Shown: piece by piece, positions 20,672 to 29,000 of the stretch
Layout: every line of letters begins with the position of its first letter
How positions within the stretch are numbered: the first letter of the stretch is position 1
DNA from: Elusimicrobiota bacterium
GTDB taxonomy: Bacteria; Elusimicrobiota; Elusimicrobia; UBA1565; UBA9628
Direction of reading: 5' to 3'
DNA: 32,840 nt
Assembly: GCA_030696455.1 (NCBI GenBank)
Contig: JAUYSH010000040.1
Coordinates: forward strand, 1-32,840
Program-made: the position numbers and the translations under genes
Notes under the pieces: generated by a model
What the model saw: the letters and a program-made list of their open reading frames with translations, nothing else
Database searches by the model: none
Told to the model about the DNA's origin: nothing

Positions 20672-20748
20672 GGTGTCAGGCCTAACGGTAATGACGGTTT
20701 TTGATAAAGGGTCCCGCGAATACTGTCATTACCGTTAGGCCTGACACC
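20672..20748. mobile_element. 77-bp perfect inverted-repeat element (MITE- or REP-like)
   Basis: Two 24-bp arms (20672-20695 and 20725-20748) are perfect reverse complements around a 29-nt, locally AT-richer centre. There is no coding capacity and no T-run. Such elements are typically short non-autonomous repeats mobilised by a transposase elsewhere, or REP sequences. It may also work as a terminator for the small-gene pair. No target duplication is obvious. Confidence 0.55.
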
Positions 20749-20794
20749 ATGATCCGGGGTGCGACCTAGGACCCAGCGTTCCACGGGCCGCTTG

Positions 20795-20850
20795 CCGTCG
20801 AGGGATTGGGCCGTTGGGCCCCTCCCGCCGGCGGGCCCAGTTGATAGTAT
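20795..20850 (+). promoter_or_regulatory. promoter of the M48-MFS gene with dyad
   Basis: The dyad TTGGGCCGTTGGGCCC at 20806-20821 lies 23 nt from the -10 TAGTAT at 20845-20850, which ends 6 nt before the ATG. CCGTCGAG begins at 20795, exactly 62 nt before the start codon, as in the ATP-grasp and M28 promoters. Confidence 0.6.
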
Positions 20851-20856
20851 CCGGCC

Positions 20857-23800
20857 ATGAAACGAATCATCGCGGCGTCCGTCTCCCTTTCGCTCATCCT
20901 CGTCTCGGCGCCGCTTCCCGCGTGGTCCCAGGTCTCCTCCGCGATGACGGGCTCGGCCTCGGGCGTCTCGGGCTCGGCCGCCGGCGCGGCGCGCAACGGC
21001 GCGATCCCGCAGCTCGCGATGCCCGCCCTGAGCTTGACGGCTCCCGCGCTGTCCGGCGCGCTGTCCGCGCCGATGGCCAACAGCCCGGTCCCGGGCGCCA
21101 ACCGGCGCGCCCCGATTTCCGCCGCGTCTCCGGTCGAGCAGCGTCAGGCGCTCGCGATCGCCGTGCCGCTCGCCGCGGAAGCCCCGGCGCCCCTCGCGGC
21201 GGCCACTCCGCAGATTCCCGCCTCCAAATCCGCAGCCTTGAGCCCGGTCACCGCCGATGCGAATAGCCTCGCCGCCGCCCGCCTCGACGTCGCGGAGGCC
21301 GCGGGAGCGATCCAGAGGGGCCCGACGTCCAGCTCGCGCTGGGCCGCCGCGCGCATGATGGACCGCCTGCTCGGCGTCGAGGAAGCCGGCGAGCGCGAGC
21401 CGGTCGTCGAAGGCCTGCCGCCGGCCGGAATTCTGTCCGCGGGGTTGACGCCCGCCTCCGCGTCCGAGCGCTCGGGTCTGGCCTCGGTGCCGTCGCCGCA
21501 GGCTCCGGAGAACGCTCCCGGCCGGTCCAAGCTCGGCGGCGCGCTCAAGACGGTCGCGACCTTCGCCGCCGGCGCCGGCCTGACCATCGGCCTGCAGCTG
21601 GCCGCCGTGGCTCTGTTCCCCGCGATCTTCGGCGTCGTGCCCGTCGCGGCGGTCTGGGCGGTCAGCTCGGGCCTCCTGCTCTTCCCGGTCGCGCTGTACG
21701 CGCGCTACCGCCTCGCCAAACGCGACTCCCCGCGCCTGAACAAGGTCAAGCTGATCCTGGACCTCTCGCTCGGCGCCTTCACCGGCGCCGCCTTGATCGC
21801 CGTCCCGAGCCTCGGCCTCGTCCTCTCGACCGCCGGCGTGCTCACGGCCGCCGCGCCCCTGCTGGCCGTGGCCGGCGGGCGCTGGTTCGGCAGCAACTCT
21901 CTCGCCGACACGGTGCTGACGTGGGCCGTGCTCGGCTTCACGCCGGCCGTGGTCGGGGTCGCCTCCGCGGCGGGGCTCATCGGGCTCGCGCCCATCGTCG
22001 GGCTGATGATGCTGCCCGTGATGACGACGATCGCCTTCTTTCTCGGACGTCTGATCCACTCCGCCGAGACGGGGGCGCCTTTCTCCGTGCCCGGCTCGAT
22101 GCAGAAGATCCGCTTTCCGTCCTTCCAGTGGGTGATGATCGGCGTGGTGTTCGCCCTATTGACGGGCTACTCCGCCGTCTACACGAACGTCGCGTTCGGC
22201 GTGTGGACCTTGCTCGGCGGGCGCTCGGGCAACGCGCTCTCGACCTTCCGCGTGAACTCCGTCTGGACCTTCCTTAAGAAGATCCTGAGCTACATCACGT
22301 TCAACCGCCTCTACTTCGCGCTGTTCGCGTACACCGCCTTCACCGGCTTCGCGAGCCCGCTGACCTTCCTCGTCATCGCCTTCGCGGGCGAGCGGGCCTC
22401 GGTCTGGACGGACAAGCTGCTTGGCCGCATCCTGCCGAAGGCCGCTCCCGCTCCGTCGGCGCGGACGGCGCCGGTGGAAGACCCGAGCAGGCTCGACGAC
22501 GCCCCGCCGAAGTGGCCGGCGTTCCATTATTGGGCCAAGTCGTTCCTGATGCTCGGCTCGATGGCCGGCATCGGCGTGCTTCTCTCCTTCACCGTGTTCG
22601 GCGTCACGAGCCTGCTGACCAACCTCGGCATCGCCGCCGTCCTGGCGTTCGTGCCCTTCTTTTTCGCCAAGAAGATCATCAAGCTCGTCATGAAGGCCAA
22701 GCCCACGACCAAGGAGCAGGATCCCGAGTTCTTCGAGATCATGGAGGGCCTGCGCGACCGGATCAACGCCGGCCGCCGCGCGAAGGGGAAGAAGGAGATC
22801 CCGATGCCCGAGATGGTCATCGACCCGATGGACGCGCCGAACGCCTACGCGACGGGCCGCAGCCCGTTCGCCGCGATGGTGGGCGTGACGCGGGGCATCA
22901 AGGCGATGACGCTCGAGCCCGAGATCGTCCGCGACGGCGTGGTGCGCCTGATCGCCTCGACCGACGCGGGCAGCAAGGAGTTCAAGGTCTTCCGCCGGGC
23001 CATCGCGGGCTCGGTCACCGGCGTGCCCGCCGATGCTAAGCCGTCCGAGGTCGCGTCCTCGGTCCTCAAGGCGGACCGCTCCGAGCTCAAAGCGCTCGGC
23101 GTGCGCATGCTGCGCGGCGTTCTGTCCCACGAATTCTCTCATGTCATGGACCGGCACATGCTGTCGGGCTCCATCGGCGGCGCGATCGCCTCCGGCGTCG
23201 CCTTCGCGTCCTACGGCGTGATGTGGGCCGTCGGCCACGCGAAAGTCATGGTGCAGAAGGCGCTCGGCCTGGCGCCGAAGGAGGCTGCGGAGGATGAGCG
23301 CGCGGCGGGCGTCGAGGGGCCGGGCTCCAAGACGCATGCCGTCGATCCGATCTCGACCGGCGTGATCCTCAAGTCGCTGCCGGCGCTCCTGCGGCTGTTC
23401 GCCGCGCTGTGGGCGCCGGTGGTGCTCCAGGTCCTGCAGATGGCGTCCTCGCGCAACAACGAGGGCATGGCCGACGAGGACGGCGCGCTGCTCAGCGAGG
23501 ATCCGGAATCGCTCGCGCTCGCGCTGGGCCTGCTGACGACGTGGCGGCCGGGGGCGGGGTTCCGTCTGCCGGGCGCGGCGGTCCCGCGCGCGGCGTCCCT
23601 GCAGCACATCATGATCGTCAACCCGCTCGAGCAGCTCGACAACGCGGGCGCGCTGCCCCGGACGTCGGCCTCCGGCGGGCCGACGCGCGCCGACGACCTG
23701 ATCTTCGAGCTGTTCATCACCCATCCCAACACGGGCGTGCGCGTCCGCAAGCTGTGGGACATGTCCGAAGCCATGAGGGGGACTCGTCCCAAGCCGCGTC

Positions 23801-25731
23801 CGCCCGAGGACGGCGGAGGCGGGGGGACGAAAGTCTCTTTCGCTCCGCAGGCCGGCGCCGCCTCCGAGAAAATCGGGGGCGGTCTTCTTCGGGGAGCATG
23901 GGCGAAGCTGAAGGCTTCCCTGCGCGTGCTTCCCGACGAAGGCCGCAACCGGCAGTTCTGGATCTACACCGCGGGCCAGGCGCTCGTCCTGCTCGGCGGC
24001 AACTTCCACTACACGGCCCTGCCCAACCTCGTGGCGCCGGCGAAGGAGGACGCGGCCAAGCTCGGCTACAACCGCGCGATCAATTGGGGCGCGCAGGCCG
24101 GAGCCTCGCTGGCCACCGGCCCGCTCGTCGACCGCACCTCGACGCAGAAGGTCATCATCTGGACCAACCTCGGCCGCTCCGCGCTCATGCTGCTGGTCCC
24201 GGTCCTGTTCTTCTCCGGCTACTTCGGCTTCGCTCTTTTCACCGCCCTCGTCGCGGGCGCCGGCTTCCTCCAGATGGTGGGCATGACGGCGGGCGCGGTG
24301 GCCTTCAACCGCATACTCGCCGGCGACGTCGCCCACTACAACCGCGCCAACGCGGTCTCGACGATCGTGATGAACGTCGTCGGCGTCGTGGGCCCCCTGC
24401 TCGCGGGCGCGTTCATCGCGGCGGTCAGCGCTCACTTCGGCTTGCTCAGCGGAAACGCGATGTCCTACGCGGTGTACGGCGTCCTGCTGCTCGCCGCCGC
24501 GGTCGGCTACGGCCTCTTCCTCAAGCTGCCTCGAGACGAGATGATGGGGGCGCGCCGGGAGCTGTCCGTTCTCCTGAAGCGCGACGGCGTCGGCGGCGCG
24601 GCGTTCCGCGGCGTGACGGCCGGACAGATCGAAGGCCGCCCCGCCATTTCCGTCGAGGTGGACGGCGATCCGTCCCGGGCGGTCGTGCCCGCCGTCTTCG
24701 GCGGCTTCGCGGTCCGGGCCGTCCCGCGGCGCCGCGTGCTCAGCGAGGTCGCCCAGGGCTTCAAGACGATCTGGGCGGACCGCTTCCTGCGCCTGTATCT
24801 GCTCTCGACGACGGTCGCGGTCATGTCGGGCGACGCGCTGCTCTTCGCGGCCCTGCCCCGCTTCATCGCCGACGTGCTGCAGGCCGGGCCGGGGTCCTTC
24901 GGGCTCTTTCTCGCGGCGGCGGCGCTCGGTTCGGGCGCGGGCTCCGGCCTGATGGCCCTCCTGCGCGACCCCGAGCAGATGGCGCTGGCTCCTTCGGCGC
25001 GCGCGTTCCGCGCGCAGCTCGCCGCGCGTGAGCCGGCGCTCGACGAAAAGGCCCTCGACGGCGCGGCGGCCGCGGTGCGCGCGTCGGTCCCGGCGCTTCT
25101 GGCGCGCTACAAAGCCGAATGGGCGAAGGGCGCGCCCGCGGTCGCGGCCGAGCGCTTCGGCGCCGACCTCGTCGCCGAGGCCGCGCGCGCGGCCGGCGCG
25201 GCGCTGGGCCGCTCCGAGCCCGAGGCGCTGGCGCTTCTCGAGGCGACGGGCGCCGCGGGCGACCTGCGCGCCTGGTCCGCCCTGCGCGGGGCGAAGCTCC
25301 TCGCGCGCGCGTACGCCGACGCGACGACCGGCATGAACCGGCTCGAGCGCCAGGGCAAGTGGACCTCCTGGCTGCACGGATTTTCCTGGCTCGCGTACGG
25401 CGCGCTGTTCCTCACGGGCAACCTGCATCTGGCAGTGGGCCTGATGCTCCTGTCGACCTTCCTCGGCGCGCCCGGGGTCGTGGTCTGGACGAGCCTGACG
25501 ACCAAGGTGGTCGCCGGCTCCTATCGCGAAAACCAGGGCAAGATCTACTCGGCGCTGTACTTTTATCAACTGATCTTCGCCATCGTCGGCGTGCTGCTCG
25601 TCGGCTTGATGATGGCCTCCTTGCCCACGATGACCGTGCTGTGGATCACGGGCGCCGTCATGGTCCTGTGCGCGCTGTGCGACTTCATCGCGCCCTCGCT
25701 GATCTTCCCGATCGACCGGAAAAAACGATAA
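20857..25731 (+). CDS. M48-type metalloprotease fused to MFS-like domain
   Basis: The 1624-residue product has a signal peptide (1-25, ending AWSQ), an Ala/Pro/Ser linker to about 215, several membrane segments (about 225-340, 420-525, 550-605) and an M48 zinc protease domain. H758-E-F-S-H762 is the zinc site, and E869 in NEGMADE is the third ligand, 107 residues on as expected for M48. TM segments before the zinc helix recall HtpX/Ste24-type membrane proteases. From about 1032 to the end is an MFS-like 12-segment domain, interrupted by a helical charged loop (about 1385-1505). HtpX-type enzymes degrade misfolded membrane proteins; fusion to a transporter domain is unusual. The active-site side of the membrane is not certain. 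The mRNA is probably leaderless. Confidence 0.8.
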   Translation: MKRIIAASVSLSLILVSAPLPAWSQVSSAMTGSASGVSGSAAGAARNGAIPQLAMPALSLTAPALSGALSAPMANSPVPGANRRAPISAASPVEQRQALAIAVPLAAEAPAPLAAATPQIPASKSAALSPVTADANSLAAARLDVAEAAGAIQRGPTSSSRWAAARMMDRLLGVEEAGEREPVVEGLPPAGILSAGLTPASASERSGLASVPSPQAPENAPGRSKLGGALKTVATFAAGAGLTIGLQLAAVALFPAIFGVVPVAAVWAVSSGLLLFPVALYARYRLAKRDSPRLNKVKLILDLSLGAFTGAALIAVPSLGLVLSTAGVLTAAAPLLAVAGGRWFGSNSLADTVLTWAVLGFTPAVVGVASAAGLIGLAPIVGLMMLPVMTTIAFFLGRLIHSAETGAPFSVPGSMQKIRFPSFQWVMIGVVFALLTGYSAVYTNVAFGVWTLLGGRSGNALSTFRVNSVWTFLKKILSYITFNRLYFALFAYTAFTGFASPLTFLVIAFAGERASVWTDKLLGRILPKAAPAPSARTAPVEDPSRLDDAPPKWPAFHYWAKSFLMLGSMAGIGVLLSFTVFGVTSLLTNLGIAAVLAFVPFFFAKKIIKLVMKAKPTTKEQDPEFFEIMEGLRDRINAGRRAKGKKEIPMPEMVIDPMDAPNAYATGRSPFAAMVGVTRGIKAMTLEPEIVRDGVVRLIASTDAGSKEFKVFRRAIAGSVTGVPADAKPSEVASSVLKADRSELKALGVRMLRGVLSHEFSHVMDRHMLSGSIGGAIASGVAFASYGVMWAVGHAKVMVQKALGLAPKEAAEDERAAGVEGPGSKTHAVDPISTGVILKSLPALLRLFAALWAPVVLQVLQMASSRNNEGMADEDGALLSEDPESLALALGLLTTWRPGAGFRLPGAAVPRAASLQHIMIVNPLEQLDNAGALPRTSASGGPTRADDLIFELFITHPNTGVRVRKLWDMSEAMRGTRPKPRPPEDGGGGGTKVSFAPQAGAASEKIGGGLLRGAWAKLKASLRVLPDEGRNRQFWIYTAGQALVLLGGNFHYTALPNLVAPAKEDAAKLGYNRAINWGAQAGASLATGPLVDRTSTQKVIIWTNLGRSALMLLVPVLFFSGYFGFALFTALVAGAGFLQMVGMTAGAVAFNRILAGDVAHYNRANAVSTIVMNVVGVVGPLLAGAFIAAVSAHFGLLSGNAMSYAVYGVLLLAAAVGYGLFLKLPRDEMMGARRELSVLLKRDGVGGAAFRGVTAGQIEGRPAISVEVDGDPSRAVVPAVFGGFAVRAVPRRRVLSEVAQGFKTIWADRFLRLYLLSTTVAVMSGDALLFAALPRFIADVLQAGPGSFGLFLAAAALGSGAGSGLMALLRDPEQMALAPSARAFRAQLAAREPALDEKALDGAAAAVRASVPALLARYKAEWAKGAPAVAAERFGADLVAEAARAAGAALGRSEPEALALLEATGAAGDLRAWSALRGAKLLARAYADATTGMNRLERQGKWTSWLHGFSWLAYGALFLTGNLHLAVGLMLLSTFLGAPGVVVWTSLTTKVVAGSYRENQGKIYSALYFYQLIFAIVGVLLVGLMMASLPTMTVLWITGAVMVLCALCDFIAPSLIFPIDRKKR

Positions 25732-25803
25732 GGAACTCGCACCGGTGCCTGACCGTGAGGGCACCCCGAAGTTGCGCGCCCCCGACGTGAACTTGGCGTT
25801 CCC

Positions 25804-25823
25804 AACTGTTACCGGAAACAGTC
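25804..25823. repeat. palindrome, copy 2 (one mismatch)
   Basis: AACTGTTACCGGAAACAGTC differs from the 15441 copy at two positions. It lies 73 nt after the M48-MFS stop. Confidence 0.65.
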
Positions 25824-25980
25824 GGCGCTGAGGCGCAATGGCACCGGTGCGACCCGCCCCGGAACCCTGAAAACGCGCGAAATTACCGTCGGAATTCGGC
25901 CTCGCGCTAAAGGACTAATCCGCCGCTGGGCCCTCTGGACGGCCTCAGACCCACCTCAGGAGTCCTATGGCCTCTCGTGC

Positions 25981-26049
25981 GTTGGGACCAATGCCTAGGC
26001 CCTGTTGGGACCTATGACCCGCCTCCGAAATCGATTCGGGCGTTATAAT
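25981..26049 (+). promoter_or_regulatory. promoter of the M50-S8 gene with doubled dyad
   Basis: Boxes gTTGGGACCAATGCC (25981-25995) and TTGGGACCTATGACCC (26005-26020) have GGGACC cores 23 bp apart, as before the HAD/nuclease operon. A perfect TATAAT at 26044-26049 lies 23 nt past the second box. Unlike its relatives this promoter gives a leader of about 20 nt with AGGAGA at 26065-26070. Confidence 0.62.
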
Positions 26050-26077
26050 CCAATCAGGCTCAACAGGAGATACTCAG

Positions 26078-29000
26078 ATGAAGCGCTTTCGCTCCGTAAT
26101 CGCCCTCGCTCTCTCGCTCGCCCTCGTCGTCGTTTCCCCGGGCTCGAGCGCTTATCACGCCGCCGCGCAGACCGTCGGCGCCTCCGTCGGTTCGTCGGCC
26201 TCGGCGGGCGTCTCCGGCGTTTCCGGCGCGAGCCTCGGCCGCGCGTCCGGCGTCTCCTCGATCCCGATGATGTCTCCGTCGGCCCTGACTCTCTCGCCGG
26301 TTCTGTCCGCTCCCTCGATCGTCCCGTCCGCGATGCCCAACGCCGCCGTCGTTTCCGCCGCGCCTGTCGCCGCGAAGACCGCGGCCGCGCCCGTCGCGCT
26401 GAAAGCGCTGACGCCCATCTCCGCAAAGGCGGCGACCGAGCGGTTACGCGAGGGAGTGTCCCTTCCGCACGCCGTTAGAAAGGGACCCGCCGTCTCCTCG
26501 CTGCAGACCGTCGTGTCCGGCGTCGATTCGAAGTCCGCGGAGACGCAGGCCGCCGAGGCCGCCCTCCAGTTCGACGGCGCCTTCGCGAAGAAGAAGGATG
26601 ATTCCAGCAAGGGCATGCCCGATCAGGACACGGACGAGAACGGCAACCCCTCCCGCGACGGCGGCACCGACGAGCTCGGCAACCCGCGCCGCACCGGCGG
26701 CGAGGGCGGGCCCGACGACACCTCCGATCCCGACTACGGCGGACGCGGCGGCAACGACGGGCTCTTCGGCGCGCTGCGCCACGGCCGCCTGAACGCGTTC
26801 GCGGCCGGAGAGAAGGCGAGCGTCTCGCTGCGCGCCGCGAAGAAGGACAGCGGCAAGGGCATGCCCGACTCGGGCGATTCCTACGACGGCACGGGACGCC
26901 CCACGGAGAGAGGCGGGGACATCGACGAGCTCGGCAACCCGCGCCGCACCGGCGGCGAGGGCGGGCCCGACGACCGCTCCGACCCCGACTTCGGCGGCGA
27001 CCGCGGCGGCAACAGCGGGCTTTTCGGCTTGTTCGGCGTCGGCCTGCTCGGCGGCGCCGCGGCGACCGTCGCGGGCCTGTCCCTGGGCTCGCTCGCGATG
27101 TTCCCCATGATCATCCTGTCGCTCGTGCTCCACGAGATCGGCCACGCGCGCATGGCCGACAAGCTCGGCGACCCGACGGCCCGCCTGCAGAACCGCGCCT
27201 CCTTCAATCCCCTGCATTGGAAGACGCACATCGACCCGGTGTGGACCTTGCTCGTCCCCGCGGCGACCTTCCTGTTCGCCGGCTTCATCTTCGGCGGCGC
27301 CCGGCCCGTGCCGGTCGAGCCGCGCTACTTCAAGAATCCGGTCAAGGGCATGGCGCTCGTCGCCCTCGCGGGCCCCGCGGTCAACATGGGCTTGGCCGCC
27401 GCCGGCGCGCTGGCCGTGACCGGCGCCGTGGCCGCGGGCCTCGGCGCGGGCGTCATCGCGACCTTGGGCATGTTCGTGTTCCTGAACGTCCTGCTCGCGG
27501 TTTTCAACATGATCCCGCTGCCGCCGCTCGACGGCAGCCACATCCTCAAGTCCTTCCTCCCTTATCAGGCGCGCAACGCCATCGACGGCGTCATGGAGCG
27601 CCTGGGGCCGATGGGCGTGCTCCTGCCGATCCTGCTGGTGTTCATGGTCGCGGGCGGGGCGATCGTGGGCGCCTCCGCGTTCGTCGCCAAGCTGCTGATC
27701 GGCGGCGTCATGGCCGTGACCGGCGTGCAGACCGCGAGCGCGTTCCTGCCCGCCTTGGCGGCTCTTGGCCTGGCGGTCGGCCAGATCGGCGCGAGCCAGT
27801 CCGCGAGCCGCGCCGCGGCGCAGCAGGCCCCGGCCGGCCCCTCCGTGCCCGGCGCGGCGTCGGGCGGCGCGAACGCCCCCGTCGACCTCATCGTGATGTT
27901 CGGCGAGAAGCGGACCCGCCTCCATGACGCGCACATCACGAACGTGGACGTGAACCTGCCTTCCGGCGTCGAGCAGTACACCCGCCTTCAGCAGGCGATG
28001 CTGGCCCAGCTCGAGACCGCCGGCCTCGACGGGTCCGCCCTCGAGCCTTATAAGGCGACCCCGCTCGCCACGTACGCGCGCATCAACGCCGCGACGATCC
28101 GCGTCGACGGCTCCTCGGCCGCGCAGTTCACGCGGGAGATGGCGGAGCGCGGCTTTTCCGTCTACCCGAACACCGAGCGCAAGATCATCCGCCCCGTTCC
28201 CGTTTCTCCCGAGGACATGGACCCCGGGGCGCGCAGCGCCGTCACGATGGACGAGAACCTCCGGATCGTGAAGGCCGACCTCGTCCAGGCCGAGGCGGAG
28301 AAGATGTGGGGCAAGCCCGTCCTCGGCTTCTGGTCCGGCCTGTGGGCCAAGGTCTTCAAGTCCGAGCCGCCCCAGCCCCGGATCGGCGTCATCGATTCCG
28401 GCGCGGACGTCTCGCACCCCTTGCTGCGGCGCGTCAAGGAGGTCAAGAATATGACCTCCGGAGAGAACGTCGATGACATCGGCCACGGCTCGTGGGTGCA
28501 CTCCACCGTCCTGCACATGGCGCCGTGGTCGCGAGCCACGACGCACTACAAGACCTTCCTGAACGGCGGCGCGACCCTCGACGACATCCTCAAGTCCCTG
28601 ACCCAGGCCGGCAACGACGGCAACCTCGTGATCTCCAACTCCTGGGGCTCCGATGACGGCGACCCGAAGAGCCCGGACTCCCTGCTCGTCAAGAAGTTGG
28701 CCGCCGAAGGCCGCATCATGGTCTTCGCCGCCGGCAACGCCGGCTCGGGCAAGAACACGATCGGCTCCCCCGCGATCGTGACCTACAAGGACGCGGCGAC
28801 CGGCGCGATCCGCGTCGTCTCCGTGGCCGCCGCCGGCCGCGACAAGAAGATCGCCTATTTCTCCTCGCGCGGCCCCGGCTCGCCCACGACCGCGCGCGAT
28901 CCGAACTACAAAGACCACCGCCCCGATCTGACGGCCGTCGGCTATAACATCGAGGGCGCCTGGCCCGCGGCGCTCAACGAGGCCGACCGCGTGGACGGGG

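Larger units (their letters stand above)
25732..26077. other. 346-bp intergenic region
   Basis: No gene is apparent. It holds the palindrome gcaccggtgc twice (25739-25748 and 25841-25850); a weak hairpin (25744-25749 with 25760-25765) that may end the M48-MFS transcript; the second copy of the ACTGTTTCCGGAAACAGT palindrome, between the gcaccggtgc copies; and the promoter of the M50-S8 gene. The stretch 25860-25975 shows nothing I can interpret beyond short GG/CC-rich words resembling half dyads. Confidence 0.6.

Noticed and set aside
20672-20748. CRISPR array or full insertion sequence at the inverted repeat
   Set aside because: There is a single inverted pair with no repeated spacers and no transposase frame.
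22156-25764. Minus-strand open frame of 1202 codons opposite the M48-MFS gene
   Set aside because: Low-complexity antisense composition with no motif or start signal; the plus strand carries the zinc site and membrane segments.
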